Part shown: one piece after another, positions 1-7,886 of the stretch
Layout of the letters: every line of letters starts with the position of its first letter
Position numbering within the stretch: position 1 is the stretch's first letter
Assembly: GCA_020723305.1 (NCBI GenBank)
Contig: DYJC01000026.1
Location: 1 to 55,413 of the forward strand
Source: Desulfosudis oleivorans
Lineage (GTDB): Bacteria; Desulfobacterota; Desulfobacteria; Desulfobacterales; SURF-7
Direction: 5' to 3'
Length of the DNA stretch: 55,413 bases
The notes under the pieces: generated by a model
Seen by the model: the letters and a program-made list of their open reading frames with translations, nothing else
What the model was told of the DNA's origin: nothing
Databases searched by the model: none
Translations under genes and position numbers: made by a program

Positions 1-42
1 TACATTTTTACACCGGAGGTGTTATGACATAATCACAGCAGG

Positions 43-123
43 GCTAACAATAATTTCAATCGCTGAACATACTGATATGGGGCGTGGTGCTTTTACGCAT
101 CATATATCATCAGTTCGTTATGT
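43..123 (+). other. attC-like imperfect hairpin (possible integron recombination site)
   Basis: The stretch starts with GCTAAC (43-48) and ends with GTTATGT (117-123). These can pair in part as TAAC/GTTA. Between them is a long imperfect stem whose inner part pairs GATATG..GGCGT with ACGC..CATAT around position 86. Short outer boxes enclosing a long imperfect stem resemble an integron attC site. The boxes do not fit the classical RYYYAAC/GTTRRRY cores exactly and no integrase gene is visible. The AT-rich lipoprotein gene beside it would suit a cassette or transferred segment. A chance hairpin in AT-rich DNA is the alternative. Confidence 0.25.
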
Positions 124-210
124 GCAATAAATCGATGACTACCTATCTTCTCTCATTTATTTTTGAATATTATTATCCTACTTATTTAATTCAAAGAATC
201 CATGAAAGTT

Positions 211-1716
211 TTAATTTTTCTCTTGGTTGTAGATTTCCATTATTTCATATTGGTTTAATTCTCGATTATATAATCTAACATCATCAACAGAACCATAAAT
301 TTCCCCTTGGCTGGGGCGTTCTGCACATCTGCCTGATATCGCGAGAGGAGTATTCGGATAATATGAATCCCAAAATTCTCCATAAGACCTTTTTCTTAAT
401 TCCCCATTTACATAAATCGAAATAATGCTATCACCGTATGAGATCGCTGCATGATACCAAACATCTTTTTCAACTCGAAAATCAGAGGAGATTTTAACAT
501 GAGGGAAGGATTTTAAAATATTGTCATCATCTACATATAGTTGAACATTATAACCATCAAAATCATGTATGATATCATTGTAACTCAATAGAAATGCATC
601 CTGACCCTCTGAAGGTAATGAATCAAGCTTGAACCAAATAGAATATGTCCAAGACGAAAGCCATAAATTCACGGCATCGTTTATTTCAATTCGGTGGTCG
701 CCTCCATTAAATTGATATGCACCATTTTCCATCCCAAATCGATCAACATTTGGTAGAATACCGGTTCCAGTTGCAGCATTTTCATTGCCGCTATTATCAA
801 GAAAATTTCCATTTAATAAATAATGAGCGACTAAATCGCTTTCAGTGTCAACGGGCGATAAGTTTACCATATATTCTTGGATGTTAGGAATATCAATGGA
901 TAAGCCGAGAGATGAATACCTTTCTTTTAGATTGCTTGAAATTTCATATTGTTTTATATCCATTGCACTCTCAACTATTTCTGCTTTATAGGTGGGATTG
1001 TCTAAAACGCCATCATTTTTAATATCTAAATTGATTTTTGATAACATCTCTGAAAGTTCAGCGACGGAGTTATTATTTTGCAATAAAGCAGATATTGCTA
1101 GTAAAATTGCGGCACCTTCATTTTCATTAGTTAAATCAATCTGACAAAAAGGATAAATACTTATCCCAGAAATGTTAAATATGCTTAGAATTTCAATCTC
1201 TGCCTGCGACCGAGCTTCAACAAATGATTTATTCTCATTTGTTATTAAGTGAATAATTCGGTCTTTTTCAAGTGTCGTAAGGAGATTAACATTAACATTA
1301 TTTTCTATAGACAAATCAGAAATTGCCCTTAAGGTGATAGTCGAATCAGACAATTCTCCATTAATTTCATTGAAATAATATCCCGTAGCTATAATTTCGA
1401 CAAAATTTGATTGAATAGAAGAACCTATAATGAATGACCCGAAATCATCGTTTGTCGTTGTTTGATATGTAACTCCAGTCGGATTAAAACTGTCATCCAA
1501 TTCTTGAATGATTATTGTTGAACCGCTGATAAATGGTCCTTTCTGAATATAACCATCAACAGAATAAGGACCTGAGTGGGCAGTTTCATTTCCCCCACTC
1601 CCTTCATTTGAGCTGCTTCCGCCACACCCTAAAAACAGTAGTGAAAAAAATAATAAACCTATTATTGACAACAAATAGATCTTCTTTCGTTTTTCACAAA
1701 TCAGGTTCTTACTCAC
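211..1716 (-). CDS. LamG-domain lipoprotein
   Basis: The 501-residue protein begins with a lipoprotein signal: a Lys/Arg-rich start, a hydrophobic stretch (about 14-29) and a lipobox ending LFLGC near residue 31, so it is probably anchored in a membrane by a lipidated cysteine. A Gly/Ser-rich linker follows, then an Ig/carboxypeptidase-regulatory-like segment (about 50-130), a helical region, and from about residue 290 a LamG/concanavalin-A-like jelly roll with the typical VDDVRLYNREL ending. Such domains bind sugars or proteins at the cell surface. The start is GTG, set by GGAGG seven bases upstream. By eye the gene is only about 30-35% GC, against near 48% in the synthetase genes at 3-5 kb, which suggests acquisition. 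It has no operon partner. Ligand and function are unknown. Confidence 0.8.
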   Translation of the reverse strand: MSKNLICEKRKKIYLLSIIGLLFFSLLFLGCGGSSSNEGSGGNETAHSGPYSVDGYIQKGPFISGSTIIIQELDDSFNPTGVTYQTTTNDDFGSFIIGSSIQSNFVEIIATGYYFNEINGELSDSTITLRAISDLSIENNVNVNLLTTLEKDRIIHLITNENKSFVEARSQAEIEILSIFNISGISIYPFCQIDLTNENEGAAILLAISALLQNNNSVAELSEMLSKINLDIKNDGVLDNPTYKAEIVESAMDIKQYEISSNLKERYSSLGLSIDIPNIQEYMVNLSPVDTESDLVAHYLLNGNFLDNSGNENAATGTGILPNVDRFGMENGAYQFNGGDHRIEINDAVNLWLSSWTYSIWFKLDSLPSEGQDAFLLSYNDIIHDFDGYNVQLYVDDDNILKSFPHVKISSDFRVEKDVWYHAAISYGDSIISIYVNGELRKRSYGEFWDSYYPNTPLAISGRCAERPSQGEIYGSVDDVRLYNRELNQYEIMEIYNQEKN

Positions 1717-2098
1717 AGGATTCCTCCATATTCATAATTCTTATTAACGTCTTATATTGTATTTTGATAATATCTTAAAAATTCACATTTTCGCTTTTAT
1801 CACAAACCGTGCTAATTAGCTATAATTTTGCTCTCTGATTACAGCCGCGTAACGAACATGAATAAAATGGAATATATAGGGGGACATTTTTTCTTCTAAT
1901 AAGTTGCAAATAAGGTTTTTAATATGAACTACCGACCTCATGAAATAACTGAACACTATTTCCGGTGATTCTTCCAGAAAATATAATAGTCCTGAAATGG
2001 GTATTGATTACGACACCTTCGGCTTAAAGAACGAAAATTCCCGTTTACAGCGGAATGAATGATTTTATAGCGGAGTCGTTCACTGTCTGAATGGATTA

Positions 2099-2210
2099 GG
2101 GATCGTTAGCAAAAAACAGCTTCTCTCTCCGGTTGTGACTTGATTCAAGTTCAGGTGGCTGGCTCGAACATTTCTTTAATTTTGCAATCCTGTTTTTTGC
2201 TTACGAGCCC
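2099..2210. repeat. MITE-like element with 21-bp inverted repeats
   Basis: The left arm (2099-2119) begins GGGATCGTTAGC and ends AAAAAACAG. The right arm (2190-2210) is its reverse complement with two mismatches over 21 bp. The 70 bp between holds no reading frame but includes a small perfect palindrome, ACTTGA-T-TCAAGT (2138-2150). This is the main structure in the 770-bp gene-free stretch 1717-2490, where I otherwise see only a C-rich/G-rich hairpin near 2350-2380 and the marR upstream signals. A non-autonomous transposable element or a large hairpin transcript are both possible. Confidence 0.45.
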
Positions 2211-2471
2211 TTATTCATGAGTTTGAACGACGCAGTCTTAAAATTATTCATGGAGCGGTATCCATGCACATCACAGGGGATTTGGAAAAATCTGACCGGT
2301 GTTTAATATTTGAAAAAAAGTTTTTATCATGGTCATAGATAGAGAATTACACCCCCCTGCCCCCCTCGAAGGGGGAATAAAGTCGTAAATGCCATCAAAC
2401 CAAATACCGTATAGCGTAATCATAATCGCATAATCATAGGGGAGGAATCAAAAATGCATTCGTTCCGGTTC

Positions 2472-2500
2472 TTGACAGCAGTAGAATTGTTTGCTAACAA
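2472..2500 (+). promoter_or_regulatory. sigma-70-type promoter before marR
   Basis: A perfect -35 box TTGACA (2472-2477) lies 17 bp before a weaker -10 box TAACAA (2495-2500). The predicted transcription start, about 2507, practically coincides with the ATG at 2509, so the message could be leaderless. A strong ribosome site (GGGAGGA) sits further upstream, before an out-of-frame ATG at 2454, and does not fit this promoter. Confidence 0.45.
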
Positions 2501-2516
2501 ACGTTCGTATGCAAAC
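2489..2516. promoter_or_regulatory. 28-bp palindrome, candidate MarR operator
   Basis: Two 14-bp half-sites, GTTTGCTAACAAAC and GTTCGTATGCAAAC, form an inverted repeat matching at 11 of 14 positions. The palindrome overlaps the -10 box and the start codon region of the MarR gene, the usual place for an autoregulatory MarR operator. Confidence 0.5.
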
Positions 2517-2943
2517 AAAATTTCCGGAACCCAAATATTTTATCTGCTCCCTGGCATTACAGGCTGTGCGAAAAATGGTGTCCTATTACAACAGGACGCT
2601 GGAGCCGCTTGGTCTTACTGCCCAGCAGGTGATGGCTCTTGGCGTGCTTTGGCGGGAGGATGGCCTGAGTCTTGGCGTCTTTGCCAAAAAAGCCGGCATG
2701 GGAAAAGCGGCGGCGGTTACCATGATCAAACGGCTGGAAAGCATGGATCTGGTTACCAAAAAAATGGACCCTGCGGATGCCCGCCTGAATGTGCTGACGC
2801 TGACACAGAAGGCATATAAGCTGGCGCCAAAGATCCTGCTCATGGGAACAGAACTGGAAAAGAGCATTGAAACTGCTGTCGGAAAAGAGGATATGACCTC
2901 TTTGATCAATGGCCTGACAATTATCCGAGATCTGGATATATAA
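2491..2943 (+). CDS. MarR-family transcriptional regulator
   Basis: A winged-helix protein of about 145 residues. The recognition region lies around LGVFAKKAGMGKAAAVTMIK and the wing contains the family's D-x-R signature (DPADARLNVLTLT). Helices before and after form the dimer interface. MarR proteins usually repress their own gene and a neighbour and respond to small ligands; here the neighbours are the acyl-CoA synthetase subunits 27 bp downstream, so an organic acid or CoA ester is a reasonable guess. The start is unclear. TTG 2491 and ATG 2509 lack a ribosome site. ATG 2454 has an excellent one but is in another frame, which would join this frame if one A were lost from the AAAA run at 2517-2520. 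The frame upstream of 2491 is closed by TAG at 2482. Confidence 0.85.
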   Translation: MLTNVRMQTKFPEPKYFICSLALQAVRKMVSYYNRTLEPLGLTAQQVMALGVLWREDGLSLGVFAKKAGMGKAAAVTMIKRLESMDLVTKKMDPADARLNVLTLTQKAYKLAPKILLMGTELEKSIETAVGKEDMTSLINGLTIIRDLDI

Positions 2944-2970
2944 ACAATAAAGGAACCACAGGTTTTCATC

Positions 2971-3648
2971 ATGAACCCAATCAACACGGCAATTCAAAAT
3001 GGACAAGCTGCATTATCCGAATATCAATCCAAAAAATACCTCGGTTCTTTTGGGATTCCGGTTACACGGGAAGAGATTGTCCAATCATCTGATGAAGCCA
3101 TAAGAGTATCAGCTACTATCGGTTTTCCGGTTGCCCTTAAAGCCTGCTCCCCGGAATTGATGCATAAAAGTGAAACCGGATGCATTGAACTGGGACTTAC
3201 CACACCGGAAGCGGTTCAATCGGCATACAAACGGGTCATTGAAAAAACCAGCCTTCCCCTGGAAGGAGTTCTGGTTCAGGAAATGCTTCAGGGGCCGCGG
3301 GAGATTGTTGTAGGATTCACCCGTGACCCCCAGTTCGGCGCCTGTGTCATGCTGGGTTACGGCGGTGTGATGGCCGAGATACTGAAAGATACGGTCTTTC
3401 GCATCGCTCCCTTTGACAAGATAGAAGCCATGGATATGATTGATGAGCTGAAATCCAGAGCCATGCTGGACACCTTCAGGGGTCAGCAGCCCGCGGATCT
3501 CGACACGATCTGTCGTATCCTTATGAGTATGGGTCAGATCGGCATCCAGCAGCCGCTTATCAAAGAAATTGATATCAACCCTCTGATGATCTCTCCAACC
3601 GGTCAGGTCAAAGCAGCAGATGCTTTAATTATTCTGGAAAGAAAGTAA
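2971..3648 (+). CDS. ADP-forming acyl-CoA synthetase, beta (ATP-grasp) subunit
   Basis: The 225-residue protein is an ATP-grasp domain of the type that forms the beta subunit of ADP-forming acetyl-CoA synthetases. The conserved histidine region SPELMHKSETG (His65) matches the site that relays phosphate in this family, and KEIDINPLM near 200 is the metal/nucleotide-binding end of the fold. The enzyme interconverts acyl-CoA, ADP and phosphate with acid, CoA and ATP, so it can make ATP from acyl-CoA or activate organic acids in the cytoplasm. The alpha subunit follows after 4 bp, so the two are co-translated. Alpha and beta are often fused; here they are separate, in the order beta-alpha. Acyl specificity cannot be read from the sequence. 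Confidence 0.9.
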   Translation: MNPINTAIQNGQAALSEYQSKKYLGSFGIPVTREEIVQSSDEAIRVSATIGFPVALKACSPELMHKSETGCIELGLTTPEAVQSAYKRVIEKTSLPLEGVLVQEMLQGPREIVVGFTRDPQFGACVMLGYGGVMAEILKDTVFRIAPFDKIEAMDMIDELKSRAMLDTFRGQQPADLDTICRILMSMGQIGIQQPLIKEIDINPLMISPTGQVKAADALIILERK

Positions 3649-3652
3649 AAAA

Positions 3653-5146
3653 ATGGTTGTTTCCCTATCCGAAAGCCCCCTGTATCCAATTGCGAATCCA
3701 AAGAGCATTGCCTTTTTTGGCGCTTCAAACAATTTTTCATCCATGGGAACCAGTATTCTCCGTTCCATTATTTCCAACGGGTTTATCGGAAAACTTTATC
3801 CAATTCATCCCCAGGAAAAAACGGTTTTAAACCTTACCGCATATCCGCAGGTTTTGGATATTCCGGAACCTGCCGATATGGCCTTTATTGTGCTGCCCAC
3901 CAAAATCGTAGCCCAAACCCTTGCTGCCTGCGGAGAAAAAGGCATCCGGAATGCCGTCATCGTTTCCGCTGGATTTAATGAAGTCGGCGGAGAGGGCGTG
4001 GAACGTCAAGCCGAACTGCTGGAAATCGCGAATCGATATGGAATACGATTTACAGGCCCCAACTGCATTGGAGTCGTGAATTCCCATGCCCGTCTCAATG
4101 CCACTTTTTTACCTTTTGAGGGCAAACCCGGTTTTATCGGAATGGCTTCCCAGAGCGGCAGCTTCATCACCCAGATGTTCAGTTATCTCAATCAGCGGTT
4201 CGGAAAAAGTTTCAGTACGGGTTTCAGCTTAGGGAATGAAGCGGACATCGATCTGGTGGACTGCATCGAATACCTTGGGGCATGCCCGAATACCAAGGTT
4301 ATCGCTCTTTATATCGAGTCGATCCGGCGCGGACAAAAATTGATTGAAACCGCACGGAATGTTTCCAAACACAAACCCATCGTAGCTTTTTATGTGGGCG
4401 GATCTGAAACCGGAAAACGCGCCTGCCTGTCCCATACCGGTTCCCTGGCCGGACCGGATCGTTTATACGACGGCGTATTCCGGCAAAGCGGCATCATTCG
4501 GGCCCAATCCATAGAAGAGATGTTTGATTTCTGCTATGCATTGGGATCTTCCCCCCTGCCAAAGGGAAACCGTGTGATCATCCAGACCCATTCAGGCGGA
4601 CCAGGGGCGGCGGCAGCAGATGCCTGCGGACGTTCCGGGCTTGAACTTCCGGCACTCTCTACCGAAACCCTGGAAAAAATCGCTCCTTATGTTCCGCATA
4701 CTGCAAGCGTCAACAATCCGGTTGATTTAACCTTTACCAAGAATCCGCTGGATTTTTTCCATCGTATCCCGAAAATCCTTCTTGAGGAAGAAGCATCCGA
4801 TGGAATGCTGATTTACTTTCTGGCCTCCGAGAGAATGGTGCGCCAGGCACTAACCGGCATGGGGTTGCCTGAGGATGCAGTCCAGGATCAGACAGCTCAG
4901 ATTGTAGATTCTCAGTGTCAATCCGTGGCATCCCTTATGGAAACCTTTAAAAAACCAATCCTTGGTTTTTCATTCATGACGCGGGATAATCACTTTGTTG
5001 CAGGACTCCAGGATCGGGGGATTCCGGTTTTACCCAGCCCGGAAAGGGCTGCCAGGGCATTCGGCGCCATGGTGCGGTATACAAGGTTTCGTGAAAAGAT
5101 ATTACAGAGCGAAACAGAATCGGCCGGCCATTTTTCAGCAGAATAA
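3653..5146 (+). CDS. ADP-forming acyl-CoA synthetase, alpha (CoA-binding/ligase) subunit
   Basis: The 497-residue protein has a Rossmann CoA-binding domain at the N terminus (FFGASNN near 21-27) followed by succinyl-CoA-synthetase-like ligase domains. The invariant motif SHTGSLAG carries His261, expected to be the phosphorylated catalytic histidine. With the beta subunit just upstream it forms the full ADP-forming acyl-CoA synthetase. The 4-bp gap and poor ribosome site of its own imply translational coupling. The pair is probably under the MarR gene upstream. No obvious terminator follows on this strand; the hairpin after the stop ends the opposing transcript. Confidence 0.9.
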   Translation: MVVSLSESPLYPIANPKSIAFFGASNNFSSMGTSILRSIISNGFIGKLYPIHPQEKTVLNLTAYPQVLDIPEPADMAFIVLPTKIVAQTLAACGEKGIRNAVIVSAGFNEVGGEGVERQAELLEIANRYGIRFTGPNCIGVVNSHARLNATFLPFEGKPGFIGMASQSGSFITQMFSYLNQRFGKSFSTGFSLGNEADIDLVDCIEYLGACPNTKVIALYIESIRRGQKLIETARNVSKHKPIVAFYVGGSETGKRACLSHTGSLAGPDRLYDGVFRQSGIIRAQSIEEMFDFCYALGSSPLPKGNRVIIQTHSGGPGAAAADACGRSGLELPALSTETLEKIAPYVPHTASVNNPVDLTFTKNPLDFFHRIPKILLEEEASDGMLIYFLASERMVRQALTGMGLPEDAVQDQTAQIVDSQCQSVASLMETFKKPILGFSFMTRDNHFVAGLQDRGIPVLPSPERAARAFGAMVRYTRFREKILQSETESAGHFSAE

Positions 5147-5152
5147 ACCAGG

Positions 5153-5199
5153 CAAAAAAAAACTCCTTGACGTTCCCAATAGAGAAGATAGCAAGGAGT
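5153..5199 (-). terminator. Rho-independent terminator of the small OB-like gene
   Basis: ACTCCTTG (5162-5169) pairs with CAAGGAGT (5192-5199). Read on the minus strand, the stem is followed directly by a run of nine T, the classical intrinsic terminator form. It lies 55 bp past the stop of the minus-strand gene at 5254. Confidence 0.75.
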
Positions 5200-5253
5200 C
5201 CTGAACCGTTTGTTCAAAGGCAGATCAACTACAACGAATTCCGAAGAAATGTA

Positions 5254-5580
5254 TCAATCCTTAAAATAATCGTCGTTAAAAAAATCATCCTCTTCCTTTT
5301 CTTCATCATCTTCATATCCATAATCCAGATTCAGTACCTCGTAATCGGTTACGGTAATATATTTTATGCCGTCTTCCCCTTCAGCGCTGACAATACCCGT
5401 AACCTCGACATCCTCATCAATTAAACTTTCTAATATTTTTGAAATTTTATTCTGTGTCACATAATAATCATCATCATCCGTTGAAATCTTCACTCCAACA
5501 AAATCATCATTTTCATTCTCAATTTCTGAAACATAACCAAGTATTGTGATTTCTTTCGCTAATTTTTTTTTTGATGCCAT
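5254..5580 (-). CDS. Small OB-like protein with acidic tail (paralogue A)
   Basis: I do not recognise a named family. From ATG 5580, chosen because GGAGG lies six bases upstream, the protein has 108 residues. The core alternates strands and a short helix: a strand ending in Gly-Tyr-Val, a strand with ISTDD..YYV, a helix (KILESLI), then VEVTGIV and YITVTDYEV. This spacing and the G-x-V pattern look like a small OB-fold domain. The end is extremely acidic (EDDEEKEEDDFF). The same pattern of blocks recurs in the genes at 7887 and 46087, and all three have a sigma-54 promoter. It is transcribed alone, with a promoter at 5649-5662 and a terminator at 5153-5199. Function is unknown. Confidence 0.8.
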   Translation of the reverse strand: MASKKKLAKEITILGYVSEIENENDDFVGVKISTDDDDYYVTQNKISKILESLIDEDVEVTGIVSAEGEDGIKYITVTDYEVLNLDYGYEDDEEKEEDDFFNDDYFKD

Positions 5581-5648
5581 GATAGCCTCCATTTGAATAC
5601 AATCGATATTGATCCGGATCATCCTTGAAAAAGTTCAACTGGAATTTT

Positions 5649-5662
5649 GCAAGTAATATGCC
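5649..5662 (-). promoter_or_regulatory. Sigma-54 (-24/-12) promoter of paralogue A
   Basis: On the minus strand the sequence reads AGGCATATTACTTGCA, with GG at 5662-5661 and GC at 5650-5649 exactly ten bases apart, plus the TTGCA of the -12 element. Transcription should start near 5638, giving a leader of about 58 bases. Confidence 0.75.
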
Positions 5663-5770
5663 TTATTTAAAAACCTTTAAAAAACACGGATCCCAAACAA
5701 CATGAAATGCCGTTGCATGTCTCAAATGATTCTTTATTTATGCCTGTAAACTATTCTCAGCTATATTTCC

Positions 5771-5851
5771 CGTCATGCCGGACTCCGATCCGGCATCCAG
5801 TAGCGCAACACCAAGATAAATGCTGGATTCCGGGTCAAGCCCGGAATGACG
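5771..5851. repeat. REP-like dispersed palindrome (copy 1)
   Basis: The left arm starts CGTCATGCCGGACTC and ends GGCATCCAG (5771-5800). The right arm runs from CTGGATTCCGGG to CCGGAATGACG (5823-5851) and is its approximate reverse complement, with a 22-bp loop. Elements of this CGTCAT-CCGG-ATCCAG type are widely dispersed in proteobacterial genomes, usually between genes. It fills most of the 313-bp gap between the promoter at 5662 and the glycosyltransferase stop. Confidence 0.6.
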
Positions 5852-5893
5852 AGACTTTTCAATCCTTCCAGCTGTAAATTCTTTATAGGCACG

Positions 5894-7198
5894 TTATAAT
5901 TTAACCCCAAAATATTTCACAATCATATAGTTCAGGTTATTCCAGAGTAAAGAGAAGGAATAATGGCGTGTGGCGATATCATAATTTTTCTCAACCATAT
6001 GGGTTCTGCGATCTTCATTTTCCAAAACATCCTGGGCGCTCTTAATGGTTTTTTTGGTGATGTACTGATCCATTACAATCATATCAAATCCCAATGGTTC
6101 AATATCTCTTACGAAAGTTGCATATCGGTTGATCAAGAGTGGTTTTTTAAAATAGATTGCTTCAAGAAATGCATTGCCAAATCCCTCATAGAGACTGGGA
6201 AAGGTAATAAAATCGGCATGAGGATAAACATCCCATAGAGAATACCGCCCTTCCTCAGACTGACGGTTGTTCCAGGGATCTGCTATCCGGGAATTGATCA
6301 GCCTTAAATCAACACCCTGGCTCAAGGCGTTCTCCTTGATCCAGTCGTGGTATTCAAACCCTTCATCTCCCGCTTCATGAGAGATAAAAAGTTTGTATCT
6401 TGGGTTATTTAATTTCTTCACAAATTCAATGGCATGCTCAATCCCTTTTCGCTGTATAATCCTTGTTGGCTGCAAGATCATGATATCGCTGGGAGAAAGT
6501 CCTATGGATTCTCGTAGTTTGGAGGTCCGGTCCCGATTGATTTTCGGCGGGCATTCAAAATCAAGGACATTCGGAATGATGATCGAGGCGATTCCCGTTC
6601 GATGGGCCAACTCCTCCTGAGCAGACGAGTTGATGACAACATGCTGAATACTATGCAAATTAGGAGGAAATGCCATCCGCAGGTAGTCACCCACTGCATT
6701 GATGATGAAACGGGTTCGCTCCCAATAAAAGTCATGATGATGTGCAATCGTAGGGATTTGTGTTTCTGCAATTGTCTCTGTCAGGGCAATTCCAAGGGGG
6801 ATATGAAGCGGAATCGTCAATGCATTTTGCACAATCAAGATGTCTATCGAATACTTCTTAATAAATGACCGGAGATGCTTTTTTAAATAATCCTTCTGAA
6901 GGATTATTCTTTCAGTCGTCTCCAACTCCCTTCTTTTTCTTCCGAAAATATCGTTATTCAAAACCTCGTTTTGTGGATGCTTAAAATGAGCTTCCGGCAC
7001 AAGGTAGCTGTTTTCCGGTTCTCTGTCCAGTTCACCCGCAAACCAATATGTTTCATGATGATGATGTTTTAAAACCTCGGCCCATTTACTAGCCTCAAGT
7101 GTAACACCATCCGTCCCTGAAAAACGTGTGGATATGAAACCAAACTTTTTTTTCATATGTTGATTCCATTGTGCGGTTTGTTTTTTTGTCATTAACAT
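5894..7198 (-). CDS. GT4-family glycosyltransferase
   Basis: A GT-B-fold retaining glycosyltransferase of the GT1/GT4 superfamily (about 420-434 residues). The N-terminal Rossmann half includes GFISTRFSGTDGVTLEASKW, the donor-side start typical of the family. The C-terminal half has the nucleotide-sugar signature FPSLYEGFGNAFLEAIYF, with the EX7E glutamates. It should transfer a sugar from an activated donor to an unknown acceptor in the cytoplasm. The first in-frame ATGs (7198, 7192) have no ribosome site. ATG 7156, before Lys-Lys-Lys-Phe-Gly-Phe, fits the family start better and may be the true start. There is no glycan operon around it; its neighbours are sigma-54-controlled small genes. 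Confidence 0.85.
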   Translation of the reverse strand: MLMTKKQTAQWNQHMKKKFGFISTRFSGTDGVTLEASKWAEVLKHHHHETYWFAGELDREPENSYLVPEAHFKHPQNEVLNNDIFGRKRRELETTERIILQKDYLKKHLRSFIKKYSIDILIVQNALTIPLHIPLGIALTETIAETQIPTIAHHHDFYWERTRFIINAVGDYLRMAFPPNLHSIQHVVINSSAQEELAHRTGIASIIIPNVLDFECPPKINRDRTSKLRESIGLSPSDIMILQPTRIIQRKGIEHAIEFVKKLNNPRYKLFISHEAGDEGFEYHDWIKENALSQGVDLRLINSRIADPWNNRQSEEGRYSLWDVYPHADFITFPSLYEGFGNAFLEAIYFKKPLLINRYATFVRDIEPLGFDMIVMDQYITKKTIKSAQDVLENEDRRTHMVEKNYDIATRHYSFSLLWNNLNYMIVKYFGVKL

Positions 7199-7269
7199 AT
7201 TATTATCGGATAAGCAATTGGATCAAAGCTAAAGAAGAATCTGTTCAACCTCCAAATACAGCTCACTGT

Positions 7270-7283
7270 GGTACAAGGTTTGC
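7270..7283 (+). promoter_or_regulatory. Sigma-54 promoter of the zinc-ribbon/HTH gene
   Basis: TGGTACAAGGTTTGCT has GG at 7270-7271 and GC at 7282-7283, ten bases apart, with a full TTGCT -12 element. Predicted start is near 7294, about 30 bases before ATG 7325. Confidence 0.65.
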
Positions 7284-7324
7284 TACCGTAGTATGGTCGT
7301 GATAACCAAAAGAAAGAAAGAAAT

Positions 7325-7669
7325 ATGAACCCTCCTTGCAGTCAATGCCAGCTCCAATTTGAAAGCAAAAATAATGAAATCTGCAATAAATGCCCGGCGC
7401 GCTCTGACTGGTCCGATTACCAGGCTGGTTTTATTACCAAATTTAATACCCCCCCTGGATTACCGATTCAGGATAAAAGAGATCGCTATCAGATCATTGC
7501 AGAGCTGCTTGACTACCCTACAGAACTTATCATGTGGAAAGATCTGTATCAAAATCAGAAGCTATCATTAGTTGAAATCCGGGACAAGATCGGCACAAAC
7601 ATCTATACCATTAAAAAACAATTCCGTAAGTGGGGGATACCCATACGTGAAGAAAAATCATCTCTGTAG
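7325..7669 (+). CDS. Zinc-ribbon plus HTH small protein
   Basis: An unrecognised 114-residue protein. Cys5-x2-Cys8 and Cys20-x2-Cys23 form a likely zinc ribbon at the N terminus. Residues about 66-108 (LYQNQKLSLVEIRDKIGTNIYTIKKQ..) read as a helix-turn-helix resembling resolvase or homing-endonuclease-associated HTH modules, ending in a basic tail. Zinc ribbon plus HTH suggests DNA or RNA binding. The purine-rich ribosome site is AGAAAGAAAG. It has its own sigma-54 promoter 40 bp upstream and sits among other sigma-54 genes, so it may be a regulatory member of the same response. Function is unknown. Confidence 0.65.
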   Translation: MNPPCSQCQLQFESKNNEICNKCPARSDWSDYQAGFITKFNTPPGLPIQDKRDRYQIIAELLDYPTELIMWKDLYQNQKLSLVEIRDKIGTNIYTIKKQFRKWGIPIREEKSSL

Positions 7670-7718
7670 CCATGAAGGCAGAAATGCCCAGCAGCATGCA
7701 ACACCGGATGGTTTTGTA

Positions 7719-7739
7719 ATCGGAATTTTTAATTCCGAT
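7719..7739. promoter_or_regulatory. Candidate activator site, motif copy 1
   Basis: A perfect palindrome, with arms ATCGGAATT and AATTCCGAT around TTT. Its distance from the predicted start of the 7821 sigma-54 promoter (about -106 to -126) is typical of an upstream activating sequence. A related copy lies one 34-bp step downstream. Confidence 0.5.
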
Positions 7740-7752
7740 CAAGCCTGATTGT

Positions 7753-7773
7753 ATCGGCACTTTGAATGCCGAG
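7753..7773. promoter_or_regulatory. Candidate activator site, motif copy 2
   Basis: The sequence fits ATCGGNANTTTNAATNCCGA, shared with copy 1, although the variable positions differ. Its own arms (TCGGCA/TGCCGA) are also palindromic, so the variation is compensated. The centre is 34 bp from copy 1, about three helical turns, as expected for cooperative binding. Confidence 0.45.
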
Positions 7774-7820
7774 CTATTAAATTGACCTTACAGTGTCTGC
7801 GAAATAAATCCAAATAATAT

Positions 7821-7834
7821 GGTATACATATTGC
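7821..7834 (+). promoter_or_regulatory. Sigma-54 promoter of paralogue B
   Basis: TGGTATACATATTGCT has GG at 7821-7822 and GC at 7833-7834, ten bases apart. Predicted start is near 7845, giving a 42-base leader before ATG 7887. Two palindromic candidate enhancer sites lie 70-125 bp upstream. Confidence 0.7.
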
Positions 7835-7886
7835 TAATATTGAAATGATAAAGCGATGAAAGAATCATAATCATGGGACCGAGATA

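Noticed and set aside
2454..2819. 121-codon frame with a strong ribosome site overlapping marR
   Set aside because: Its translation is Gly/Cys/Trp-rich and unlike any protein I know, and the other frame is a clear MarR. Only the start may matter (see finding).
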